Source of the DNA: an uncultured delta proteobacterium
Lineage (GTDB): Bacteria; Myxococcota_A; Polyangia; Polyangiales; Polyangiaceae
Direction: 5' to 3'
NCBI GenBank assembly: GCA_903906315.1
Contig: CAIVJW010000282.1
Location: 1-40,597 of the forward strand
Length of the DNA stretch: 40,597 nucleotides
Positions 24,342 to 32,473 of this stretch are shown one piece after another (position 1 is the first letter of the stretch; each line of letters opens with the position of its first letter). The notes beneath the pieces are model-generated. The model saw only the letters and a program-made list of their open reading frames with translations. It was not told where the DNA came from and ran no database searches. Made by a program: the position numbers and the translations under genes.

Positions 24342-25415
24342 ATGAGCTACGAATGCGTCGTTCACCCGGATGCGTTGGTGGCGCTCGAGTCTCATCGGAC
24401 GGCCCTCGCTTCCGGCAGAGCCAGCGCCGGTGCGAACCTGGCCGCGGTTCTCGCCACCCGACCGGACGCGCTCGACACGACCGAGGACCTGCTCGACGCG
24501 CTGGTCGCGACGAAGGTGCCGCAGGTGTTCGCCGAAATGCAGGTGTGCGGCGACGGGAGCGATTGGACGACGGCGGAGCTCTCGTCGCTCGGAGACGTCG
24601 GCGTGGCCTTGCCCGTGACGGTGTTCGACGACGGCCGCCACGAGCATCCGAGCGTCCACGCCGATCCATTCCGCGGCTGGCTGTTGTTCACGGCGGGGGT
24701 GCTCCTGCGCAACGACACGGGGCACGCTCCCGCGGACTGGGACGCGGTCGTCTCGGAAGACGCCGTCGACGCGGGCCGCTACGACGCGCTCGTCGAGCGC
24801 CGCCTGCTCCCGCTCTTGTGCTTCGCGAGCGACCGCGCCAGCGAGGGCGGCCGGCATGCCATCGTCACCGTGCCCGGCGTCGGCTGCGGGCAGTTCGCGG
24901 GGCAGTTCGCGGGCACGATGGGCGAGCACCTCGAACGTGCGCTCCGACGCCTGCTCGAGCGCCACGCCAATCGGCTGGCGGGCCTCCGCGCCGTCTACCT
25001 CGACCCGTACCGCGAGTGCGACGATGGCCGGTACGAGATCGGCGCCATTTCGCTTCTCGTGCGTCCGCTGACGAAGCACGAGGGGGCGCCCCCGCAGCTC
25101 TGCCGACCCGAGCGTTACGCCGATCTCGGCGACGACTTCGCGGGGTGCATGCTCTTCAGCGTCGTCGCGTGGGACCACGTCTCCTGGCCGGGCAACGACT
25201 TCTGGGTAGGGTCGCGAAGCACCGACGACGGCGTCAAGGCGGCGGCGACGGACACGATGTTCGTGATGACGGGCGTGGCCGGGCGGTACGACGTCGCCAC
25301 GAACGCATACCAGCCTCCGAAGCCGTACGGCGTGTGGCGAGAGGTGGTGGAGGAGCGAGGGCTCGCCATGTCGGTGCGCGGGCGGTTGCGGGTGTTGCCG
25401 CGGGCGGGGGGATGA
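24342..25415 (+). CDS. Macrodomain-like protein (candidate ADP-ribose-binding)
   Basis: 357 residues. The ATG at 24342 follows GGAGGA with eight bases of spacing; an earlier in-frame ATG at 24264 has no such site. The middle contains a hydrophobic strand leading into V-P-G-V-G-C-G-Q-F-A-G (177-187), then a long amphipathic helix and an I/L-R-A-V-Y-L-D-P strand. That strand-glycine loop-helix-strand order resembles the phosphate-binding loop of macrodomains. Later come D-H-V-S-W-P-G-N-D-F-W and T-D-D-G-V-K-A-A-A-T-D (from 294), which look like conserved ligand-contact motifs. If it is a macrodomain, likely substrates are ADP-ribose or NAD-derived signals. This fold call is inference from short motifs. 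No signal peptide or membrane segment is seen. Confidence 0.7.
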   Translation: MSYECVVHPDALVALESHRTALASGRASAGANLAAVLATRPDALDTTEDLLDALVATKVPQVFAEMQVCGDGSDWTTAELSSLGDVGVALPVTVFDDGRHEHPSVHADPFRGWLLFTAGVLLRNDTGHAPADWDAVVSEDAVDAGRYDALVERRLLPLLCFASDRASEGGRHAIVTVPGVGCGQFAGQFAGTMGEHLERALRRLLERHANRLAGLRAVYLDPYRECDDGRYEIGAISLLVRPLTKHEGAPPQLCRPERYADLGDDFAGCMLFSVVAWDHVSWPGNDFWVGSRSTDDGVKAAATDTMFVMTGVAGRYDVATNAYQPPKPYGVWREVVEERGLAMSVRGRLRVLPRAGG

Positions 25416-25540
25416 GGCGCGTCGCAGGCGGCGGTGGCGGCGTAGCCGATGTGGAGTGGGCTTTCCCCGGCTTCGTTGAGTGCGCCAGTACGGGCGGCCC
25501 ATAGCCGGAGGGTCTTGTCCGTGGACCCCGGGAACCTTCA

Positions 25541-25564
25541 GGCGCCAGATTCGCCACTGGCGCC
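25541..25564. promoter_or_regulatory. Perfect 8-base inverted repeat upstream of the large NTPase gene
   Basis: GGCGCCAG and CTGGCGCC are separated by eight bases in the 266-base gap between 25415 and 25682, about 118 bases before the NTPase start. It could be an operator or the end-hairpin of the upstream transcript; there is no T-run after it. The rest of this gap holds nothing I can name. Confidence 0.35.
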
Positions 25565-25681
25565 AGCGGCCGCGCCAGGCCGGGCCTCTGCCGCGAGGAA
25601 CGAGATCCACCCGACCGACATTGGCAGGGAGGGGCGCGCCATCCGCCGCCGCGACCCATCGCCCCCCAGGACTCCCGTGCG

Positions 25682-28600
25682 ATGATTCACCCCGCCATGC
25701 CCGCGCCGACTTGCCCCGAGCACCCCGAGGTCGTCCTCGCCGCCAAGAAGAAGGGCTGGTTCTGCTCGTCGTGCGTCGACGTGGTGCTCACCTTCGACGA
25801 GCACCCGCGCGAGGACGCGCCCAGGGCTCCGGCTCCCGCGCTCGGGTCGACCGCCGCCGAGCTCGCGCTCGACGCCCTCCCCTTCCCCGTCGCCCACCCG
25901 CTCGCCTTCGCGCGCGACGCCGCGCTCACGCCCACCGAGCGGCTCAACAACACCATCTTCACCGCCTACCAGGCGATGCGCACGACGGCGCTGCTTCTGC
26001 TCGCCGACTACCTCGACGTCGAGGCCTCCGACCGCGCGCTCGACGGCGCGATCCGCGGGCTGCGCATGCCGCACTGGGGCGAGTGGGTCGACCTCTGCAA
26101 GAAGCTCTGCGCGTTCTGGCAGGGGCGATCTGAGGGCAAGCCGGAGCGCGACACGCGCTTCCCGTCGCTGGTCGCGGGCTGGATGGCGGTCGGTGTGGAC
26201 GCGTGGGCCAAGAAGGCGCCGGCGTGGGCCGGTCGGCTCACCGGCGTGCCGGGCATGCAGGGTCCCGCGACGAACGCGAGCGACGCGCTGTGGAAGCTCC
26301 GCAACGACCGCGCGCACCGCATGGCCACGCACACGCCCGACCGCACGGACGAGGAGGCGATGCTCGGGCGCGCGCTGCCGCTCGTCGACACGATGGTCGA
26401 GGCGCTGTTCCCGGCGGGCGCGTTCTCGCTCGCGCGCTGCGTCTCGCAGGAGGGCGACGCGGCGCTGCGCATCGTGCGGTTGCACGGCGCGCACCGAGAG
26501 CTCGTGTTCGAGCCCGAGGAGCTCGACGCCGCGTGGAGGCCGGCGTTCGAGCGGACCGCGCTTGCGGCGCTCGTCGACGGCGTGGCGCTCTCGGTCTACC
26601 CGCTCTTTTCGCCCGACGACGAGGCGCCTGGGAAGCCCGCCGAGCTCGTGTCGCTCGTCGACGGCGTGAAGCAGCGCAAGCTCGTGCTGCTCGGGGTCCG
26701 GTCGCACGGCGAGAGCGAGCTGCACCTCGGCCCGCTCACGGCGGCGCTCGCGCGCAAGCGCGTCGACTTCGGCCTCGGGTTCGAGGACACGAAGCCGTGG
26801 ACGCTCGCCAGCTGGTCGCGCACCGTCGCCCGCGAGGAGGTCGCCGAGCTCCGCGGCCGGAAGTACTTCCCCGAGTTCTACCTCGAGCGCCGCGGCGTCG
26901 ACGACACCGCGAGCGCGCGGCTCGAGCGCGGCGGGCACGCCCTGCTCCTGATCGGCGAGGCCGGGAGCGGCAAGAGCTCGCTGCTCACGCGGCTCGTGGA
27001 CCGCCTCGCGTCGGCCGACGTCGACGAGGAGGACGGCGCCTCGGGCAAGCCGGCCAAGCGCAAGTCCGGGATCGACGCCTTCCTCTCGGCGCGCGGTGGC
27101 GGCGATGTCGTCGTCTACCTCGCGGGGCGCGCGGCGTACGGCGGCGACGCGGCCTCTTCCGGCGCGCAGCTCCTCGTCGAGGCCGTGGCGCGACGCGCGG
27201 GAATCCGGAGCGGCGCGTTCCGCGATCTCGCGGAGCTCTGCGCTCGGCTCGAGGACGCGCGCGCGAGCGACTCGCTCCGTGACCGCCGCGTGTGGATCGT
27301 GCTCGACGCCATCAACGAGGCCGACCGCTTCGTCGACCTCGTCCGCGCGATCGACGACGTCCTGCCCGCCGTCGCGCGGCACGCGTGGCTGCGGGTCGTG
27401 ATCTCGTGCCGCACCGGCGCGTACGCCTCGCTCGATCGACGCGCGACCGACCTCGCGCAGCACGGAGGCGTCTTCGCGAACGAGCGCCACCTGGTCCGCT
27501 TCAAGGACCCGTACAGCGACGAAGACGTACCCTACCTCGACGTCCGGCCGTTCGACGCCGCGCGCGAAGGGCCCGCCGCCTACCGCCTGCGCGTCGAGGC
27601 CTTCCCCGACCGCGCGTGTCCCCTGCCCTACGAGTCGCTCGACGCGGGGCTGCGCGAGACGCTGCTGAGCCCACTCCACCTGCACCTCTTCCACGAGGCG
27701 TTCGCGGGCGCGGCGGCCGTCGCAGCGGGCCTCGACGAGTCGACGCTGATGGGCGCGTACCTCGACCGCCTCGCGGCGGACCTGCCCGCGATCGGCGAGA
27801 CGCTCGCCAGGGTCGGCGAGCACCTGCTCGTGCACGCGACGCCCTCGGTGCCGGCGGACGTCGCGGACGAGTGGATCGACGCGTGGCGGCGGCAACAGGG
27901 CTACGCGTCGGCCGACCGCGTCGCGAAGCTCGACCCGATGGAGGAGCTGGTCTCGGCGTCGATCCTGATGCGGCCGGCGAGCGAGGGGTTCGGGGCGGAC
28001 CGGAAGCTCATCGCGTTCACGTTCAGCCACCAGCGGCTCTGCGAGCAGGTGATCGCGCGCGCGCTGCAGCGGCGGATCCTGCCGAGGACGACGGTCGAGC
28101 CGGCCGACCTCGCGACGTGGGCGGCGACGGCTGCTGAGCGGCCGAAGTTCGTCGAGCTGCGCGGGGCGCTGCGGGGGATTGTCGCAGAGGCGGCGCGGGC
28201 GGGGGACGGACGGCTGGTCGCGAGCGTGCTCGCGATCGAGGACGGGCGCGTCCGTGACGCGCTGCTGGAGTCGGCGCTGCGGGCCGTGGGGCTCATGTGG
28301 GGGCAGGCCGAGGTGGGGCCTGCGGGCGGAGCGGCCGTGCTCGAGGCGCTCGCCGAGGACGCAAGAGGGGACGCCGGCGCGCGCGATCGGTGGCTCGACG
28401 GGCCGGAGGTCGGAGCCTGGCTGTCGAGACGGAGCCGCACCTACGCGGCGCTAGCTGTTGCCCGCGCGAGGCTCTCTGCCCTGAAGGAGGCCGGAGACGA
28501 CGCGGAGACGCGCCGGTGGGCGAGCGAAGCGACCGACGTCGCCGATGCGCTCGTCCCATTCGGCCGATCGGCGGAGGCGAGCGAGCTTCACACACGCGCG

Positions 28601-30499
28601 ATGCGGACGCGGAAGCGTCTCGCCGACGCCGAGCCCGACAACACCCAGCTCGCCCTCGACGTCTCTACCACGTTCAGCCACCTCGGCGATCTCGCCCTGC
28701 GCCAGGGGCGCGCCGACGACGGACGCGCCTTCTTCGAGGACGCCCTCGCCATCCGCAAGCGTCTCGCCGACGCCGAGCCCGACAACACCGCGTTCGCCCG
28801 CGACGTCTCCGTCTCGTTCGGGCGACTCGGCGGCCTCGCCCTGCGCCAGGGGCGCGCCGACGACGCGCGCGCGCTCTTCGAGGACGCCCTCGCCGTCGCC
28901 AAGCGCCTCGCCGACGCCGAGCCCGACAACACCGAGCTCGCCCGCGACGTCTCCGTCTCGTTCTACCACCTCGGCGACCTCGCCCTGCGCCGGGGGCGCG
29001 CCGACGACGCTCGCGCCGTCTTCGAGGACGCCCTCGCCATCGGCAAGCGTCTCGCCGACGCCGAGCCCGACAACACCCAGCTCGCCCGCGACGTCTCCGT
29101 CGCGTTCGGGCGGCTCGGCGATCTCGCCCTGCGCCAGGGGCGCGCCGACGACGCGCGCGCACTCTTCGAGGATGCCCTCGCCGTCGCCAAGCGTCTCGCC
29201 GATGCCGAGCCCGACAACACCGAGCTCGCCCGCGACGTCTCCGTCTCGTTCAGCCAGCTCGGCGATCTCGCCCTGCGCCAGGGGCGCGCCGACGACGCGC
29301 GCGCGTTCCTCGAGGACTCCGTCACCATCTGCAAGCGCCTCGCCGATACCGAGCCCGACAACACCGAGCTCGCCCGCGGCGTCTCCGCGTCGTTCAGCCG
29401 ACTCGGCGACGTTGCCCTGCGCCAGGGGCGCTCCGACGATGCGCGCACGTTCTTAGAGGATTCCCTTGCCATCGACGAACGTCTCGCCGACGCGGAGCCC
29501 GACAACACCGAGCTCGCCCGCGGCGTCTCGGTGTCGTTCAGCCGCCTCGGCGACCTCGCCCTGCGCCAGGGGCGCGCTTTCGACGCGCGCGCCTTCTTCG
29601 AGGACGCCCTCGCCATCAACAAGCGCCTCGCCGACGCCGAGCCCGACAACACCCAGTTCGCCGGCGACGTCTCTGTCTTGTTCGGCCAGCTCGGCGACCT
29701 CGCGCTGAGCCAGGGGCGCGCCGTCGACGCGCGCGCCTTCTTCGAGGACTCCCTCGCCATCAACAAGCGCCTCGCCGACGCCGAGCCCGGCAACACGATG
29801 CTCAGCCGCTGCGTCTCCGTCTCGTTCTGCCAGCTTGGCGACCTCGCCCTGCGCCAGGGGCGCGCCGATGACGCGCGCGCCTTCTTCGAGGACGCCCTCG
29901 CCACCTCCAGGCGCCTCGCCGACGCCGAGCCCGACAACACCGATTTCGCCCGCGACGTCTCTATCTCGTTCGATCGGCTCGGCGATCTCGCCCTGCGCCA
30001 GGGGCGCGCCGACGGCGCGCGCGTCTTCTTCGAGGACTCCCTCGCCATCAACAAGCGCCTCGCCGACGCCGAGCCCGACAACACCCAGCTCGCCCGCGGC
30101 GTCTCCGTCTCGTTCAGCCAGCTCGGCGGCCTCGCCCTGCGCCAGGGGCGCGCCGACGGCGCGCGCGGCTTCTTCGAGGACTCCCTCGCCATCAAGAAGC
30201 GCCTCGCCGACGCCGAGCCCGACAACACCCAGCTCGCCCGCGGCGTCTCCATCTCGTTCAGCCAGCTCGGCGACCTCGCCCTGCGCCAGGGGCGCGCCGA
30301 CGACGCGCGCGCCTTCTTCGAGGACGCCTTCGGTATCAGGAGGCGCCTCTCCAACGCCGAGCCCGACAACGCAGATCTCGCCCGCGACCTCCTCCGCGCG
30401 CTCCGCCAGCTCCGCGACCTCGACACATCCGCCGGCCTCAACGCCAGCGCGCTCGACGCAGATATCGCCGCCATCGAAGCGCGCCTCCCGGCCGAGTAA
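25682..30499 (+). CDS. Zinc-ribbon / HEPN-like / STAND NTPase / long TPR-array protein
   Basis: 1605 residues. N-terminal C11-x2-H14 and C28-x2-C31 suggest a zinc ribbon. The shared module follows: L-P-F-P-V-A, the helix A-L-L-L-L-A-D-Y-L, R-M-P-H-W and R-N-D-R-A-H (Arg207, His212; Rx4H). A beta-rich stretch with G-R-K-Y-F-P precedes the NTPase: Walker A G-E-A-G-S-G-K-S-S (Lys431), Walker B I-V-L-D-A-I-N-E-A (Asp542), then V-I-S-C-R-T-G. A helical region leads to 12 full and one partial 48-residue TPR-like units from residue 977. Domain order and many motifs equal those of the protein at 10167, so the two are paralogues; the main difference is the number and uniformity of repeats. An AGGA ten bases upstream supports the ATG at 25682, though 25697 is possible. 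Likely a cytosolic NLR-like sensor/effector. Confidence 0.88.
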   Translation: MIHPAMPAPTCPEHPEVVLAAKKKGWFCSSCVDVVLTFDEHPREDAPRAPAPALGSTAAELALDALPFPVAHPLAFARDAALTPTERLNNTIFTAYQAMRTTALLLLADYLDVEASDRALDGAIRGLRMPHWGEWVDLCKKLCAFWQGRSEGKPERDTRFPSLVAGWMAVGVDAWAKKAPAWAGRLTGVPGMQGPATNASDALWKLRNDRAHRMATHTPDRTDEEAMLGRALPLVDTMVEALFPAGAFSLARCVSQEGDAALRIVRLHGAHRELVFEPEELDAAWRPAFERTALAALVDGVALSVYPLFSPDDEAPGKPAELVSLVDGVKQRKLVLLGVRSHGESELHLGPLTAALARKRVDFGLGFEDTKPWTLASWSRTVAREEVAELRGRKYFPEFYLERRGVDDTASARLERGGHALLLIGEAGSGKSSLLTRLVDRLASADVDEEDGASGKPAKRKSGIDAFLSARGGGDVVVYLAGRAAYGGDAASSGAQLLVEAVARRAGIRSGAFRDLAELCARLEDARASDSLRDRRVWIVLDAINEADRFVDLVRAIDDVLPAVARHAWLRVVISCRTGAYASLDRRATDLAQHGGVFANERHLVRFKDPYSDEDVPYLDVRPFDAAREGPAAYRLRVEAFPDRACPLPYESLDAGLRETLLSPLHLHLFHEAFAGAAAVAAGLDESTLMGAYLDRLAADLPAIGETLARVGEHLLVHATPSVPADVADEWIDAWRRQQGYASADRVAKLDPMEELVSASILMRPASEGFGADRKLIAFTFSHQRLCEQVIARALQRRILPRTTVEPADLATWAATAAERPKFVELRGALRGIVAEAARAGDGRLVASVLAIEDGRVRDALLESALRAVGLMWGQAEVGPAGGAAVLEALAEDARGDAGARDRWLDGPEVGAWLSRRSRTYAALAVARARLSALKEAGDDAETRRWASEATDVADALVPFGRSAEASELHTRAMRTRKRLADAEPDNTQLALDVSTTFSHLGDLALRQGRADDGRAFFEDALAIRKRLADAEPDNTAFARDVSVSFGRLGGLALRQGRADDARALFEDALAVAKRLADAEPDNTELARDVSVSFYHLGDLALRRGRADDARAVFEDALAIGKRLADAEPDNTQLARDVSVAFGRLGDLALRQGRADDARALFEDALAVAKRLADAEPDNTELARDVSVSFSQLGDLALRQGRADDARAFLEDSVTICKRLADTEPDNTELARGVSASFSRLGDVALRQGRSDDARTFLEDSLAIDERLADAEPDNTELARGVSVSFSRLGDLALRQGRAFDARAFFEDALAINKRLADAEPDNTQFAGDVSVLFGQLGDLALSQGRAVDARAFFEDSLAINKRLADAEPGNTMLSRCVSVSFCQLGDLALRQGRADDARAFFEDALATSRRLADAEPDNTDFARDVSISFDRLGDLALRQGRADGARVFFEDSLAINKRLADAEPDNTQLARGVSVSFSQLGGLALRQGRADGARGFFEDSLAIKKRLADAEPDNTQLARGVSISFSQLGDLALRQGRADDARAFFEDAFGIRRRLSNAEPDNADLARDLLRALRQLRDLDTSAGLNASALDADIAAIEARLPAE
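28610..30440 (+). repeat. Homogenised 144-base repeat array (12 full units plus a partial one)
   Basis: The sequence GAGCCCGACAAC or GAGCCCGGCAAC occurs at 28631 and every 144 bases up to 30359, thirteen times without a single length change. Each unit encodes R-L-A-D-A-E-P-D-N-T-x-x-A-R-D-V-S followed by F-x-x-L-G-D-L-A-L-R-Q-G-R-A-D-D-A-R. Variation concentrates at a few positions, for example the residues after N-T and the two residues after V-S-F. Such uniformity indicates recent duplication or gene conversion, and makes copy number likely to vary between strains. Confidence 0.97.
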
Positions 30500-30504
30500 C
30501 CCGC

Positions 30505-30518
30505 TCGCGCATGCGCGA
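30505..30518. promoter_or_regulatory. 14-base perfect palindrome upstream of the sigma-factor gene
   Basis: TCGCGCATGCGCGA lies five bases after the stop of the large NTPase gene and about 90 bases before the sigma-factor start. A perfect 14-base palindrome suggests a dimeric repressor site, or a simple hairpin at the end of the upstream transcript. No T-run follows. The remaining ~90 bases should hold the promoter of the next operon, but I cannot mark its elements. Confidence 0.35.
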
Positions 30519-30607
30519 CCGCCACGCCCCCGAGCGCGGACGACACCCCACCGTCGCGACCCGACCGCCGCTCGTAGTATCCTCCGCGCCCGGCTCGCCG
30601 GACGCCC

Positions 30608-31183
30608 ATGCCACCCAGACGCCTCGAACAGGAACGCATCCTCGCCGCCCTGCGCGCCGCGGGTAACCCGCTGCGCGGCCGCGCGTTCGACGAGCTCTAC
30701 GAGCACCTCCAGCTCCTGACGCCCGTCGTGCTCGGCAAGTTCCGCAAGACGATCGGCGATGACGACCAGGCGGATCTGTTCCACGACACGCTCTCGGTCG
30801 CGAAGCAGATCGTCGAGGCCGCCGACCCGTTCGCGTTCTTCGCGGTGGCGCTGCGGCGGCGCGCGATCAGCTGGGTCCGCGCGCGGAAGAACGCGAGCAA
30901 GCAGTCGCTCGACGACACGGGCGATGCGGGCGAGCAGACCTCCCTCCGCAAGGACGACGCGAAGCAAATCGAAGCGTGGGCGCAGGGGGACGCGCCCGAT
31001 GGCGACTTCGTCCTCGACGCGGCGGCGTTCCTCTTCGCGCTGCCCGAGCGCGACCGCGAGGTCCTCATCGCCGTGGCGCTCGGCGACGACCGGGAGGAGA
31101 TCGCCGCCCGCTTCAACACCAGCCGCGTGAACGTGGACCAGATCGTCTGTCGCGCGCGCAAGGCGTTCGAGGCGCACCGATGA
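30608..31183 (+). CDS. Sigma-70-family RNA polymerase sigma factor
   Basis: 191 residues. Region 2 is seen as D-D-Q-A-D-L-F-H-D-T-L-S-V-A ... F-F-A-V-A-L-R-R-R-A-I-S-W-V-R (about 52-96), where the Arg-rich helix should contact the -10 element. Region 4 is the C-terminal helix-turn-helix L-P-E-R-D-R-E-V-L ... E-E-I-A-A-R-F-N-T-S-R-V-N-V (about 140-180). The two are joined by an acidic linker. Size and the absence of regions 1 and 3 fit an ECF-like factor; no anti-sigma gene with a membrane segment is adjacent. Its stop overlaps the next start (ATGA). Together with the Lon-like protease encoded two genes later, it may form a regulatory unit in which proteolysis controls the factor or its partner; that is inference. 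Confidence 0.85.
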   Translation: MPPRRLEQERILAALRAAGNPLRGRAFDELYEHLQLLTPVVLGKFRKTIGDDDQADLFHDTLSVAKQIVEAADPFAFFAVALRRRAISWVRARKNASKQSLDDTGDAGEQTSLRKDDAKQIEAWAQGDAPDGDFVLDAAAFLFALPERDREVLIAVALGDDREEIAARFNTSRVNVDQIVCRARKAFEAHR

Positions 31184-31320
31184 AGCGGTTGCCGCAGACG
31201 CAGCTCGCGTTCGGCGCGATGGCCGAGCGTCCGCCCGGCGGCCCCGCCCGCGCCATCGCGGCTGCCGCCTTGTCAGAGTCCTGCCTCGTGCCGCGTCCAG
31301 GAGCCCAGCATCATGCGTGA
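31180..31320 (+). CDS. Tiny ORF coupled to the sigma-factor gene
   Basis: 46 residues, ATG overlapping the sigma-factor stop (ATGA), and the stop overlapping the next gene start region (next ATG at 31313). Overlaps at both ends are what one expects of a translated link in an operon. The product is Ala/Pro-rich with no recognisable motif. It could be a small anti-sigma-like or leader peptide, or only a coupling device. No protein-level support can be given. Confidence 0.4.
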   Translation: MKRLPQTQLAFGAMAERPPGGPARAIAAAALSESCLVPRPGAQHHA

Positions 31321-32473
31321 CCCGTCCGGAGCCCGCGCCGAGGCGCGCGCTGCGCTGGCGGCGCTCGACCCCAGCGGCCAGCTCTCCAAGCCGCTCGACG
31401 CCGAGGCGCTGCTCGTGCCGCTCGCCCGCCTCGGTGACGGAATACGCCTATCGATCGAGGCCGCACCGCCGCTGCGCCGCTGGATGCGCGCGCTCCCGTC
31501 CGAAACGCTCGAACGCGCGGCCGACGTGCTCGCGGCCGAGGTCGACGGCTGGACGCTCCCGACCGCTCCGCGCCACCTCGACGCGCCCGCTGTGGCCGCC
31601 TCGGTTCGACGACGCGACGAAGCCGCCAGCGTCGCGACGGTGCTGCGCCGCGAGGAGCTCGCGCGGCGCGCCGACCTCCCGGCGCTCGCGCGGCTCGAGG
31701 CGCGACTCGAGGCCTGGGACGCGCAGGCGTCGCGGATCCTGTCCCGCGAGGACGTCGGCGCGCTCCTCGGCGACCGCGCCGCGATCGAGCCCGGCTGGGC
31801 CGAGACGTTCCACGCGCAGGCCGAGACGCCCGTGCCCTCGCCGCTCGCGAGCCTCGCGCCCGACGAGGCGGCGTGGGTCCGGTCGGGAGCGTGCGCTCCG
31901 CCCGACTCCCTCGTCGAGCGCTACGTGAGCCGCGGCCTGCATCGCGCGCGGGTCGAAGGCTACGCGCGGGGCGACGAGCCGTTTGCGGACGAGCTCGCCG
32001 AGTCGATCGACGCGGTCCGAGAGGCCGGCCGCCCCGTGTCGCTCGTCGCGTACGCCTGGCGTCGGCGACGCCCCGCGACCGAGGAGCATGCGGCACCGGC
32101 TGGGGCAGTCGCAGCGTCCCAGGCGTTCGCGCTGGTGCCCTCCCGCTGCTTCGCGCGCGCCGCCGCAGCGACCGGCGAGGCTGCCTCGGAGTCGGCGACC
32201 ATCGACCTCGGGCACCTCTCGCCGCTCGCCGCCGAGGCGCGCGCGGTCGTCGAAGCGGGCCGCCTGACGGTCCACGTGTACGCCGAGGCGAGCGGCGACG
32301 TCGTGCGCGTGGAGCTCGACGGGGCCTCCACGTCGACGCCCGACGCCGATGACCCGCTGCGCTTCACCCTGAGCATCCCGTGGTCGAACGAGGCCGTCAC
32401 GCTCCGGGTGAAGGGCGCGCGCGACGGTTCGTTCGAGGCGCCGATCGAGCTCGCGCCGGACGACGAGCCGTGA
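31313..32473 (+). CDS. Unknown protein of the sigma/protease operon
   Basis: 386 residues; AGGAG lies nine bases upstream of the ATG. The first ~270 residues are helical, rich in Ala, Leu, Glu and Arg, with repeated R-R-x-E-x-A patterns. The last ~110 look beta-rich (alternating hydrophobic V-H-V-Y-A-E, V-V-R-V-E-L-D-G, L-R-F-T-L-S-I-P and V-T-L-R-V-K strands), resembling an immunoglobulin-like or sandwich domain. No catalytic motif, signal peptide or membrane segment is seen. Its stop overlaps the next start (GTGA), so it is made in step with the protease-TPR protein and is a candidate partner or substrate of it. I do not recognise the family. Confidence 0.7.
   Translation: MRDPSGARAEARAALAALDPSGQLSKPLDAEALLVPLARLGDGIRLSIEAAPPLRRWMRALPSETLERAADVLAAEVDGWTLPTAPRHLDAPAVAASVRRRDEAASVATVLRREELARRADLPALARLEARLEAWDAQASRILSREDVGALLGDRAAIEPGWAETFHAQAETPVPSPLASLAPDEAAWVRSGACAPPDSLVERYVSRGLHRARVEGYARGDEPFADELAESIDAVREAGRPVSLVAYAWRRRRPATEEHAAPAGAVAASQAFALVPSRCFARAAAATGEAASESATIDLGHLSPLAAEARAVVEAGRLTVHVYAEASGDVVRVELDGASTSTPDADDPLRFTLSIPWSNEAVTLRVKGARDGSFEAPIELAPDDEP

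Noticed and set aside
25531..25539. GGGAACCTT as an ECF-type -35 element
   Set aside because: No -10 element at a fitting distance.
25538..28030. Minus-strand frame of 830 codons opposite the large NTPase
   Set aside because: Same shadow effect; the plus-strand protein has clear domains and an identical architecture to its paralogue.
28610..30440. Regular repeats as a CRISPR array
   Set aside because: The units are in-frame coding TPR repeats of 144 bases with no repeat-spacer structure.
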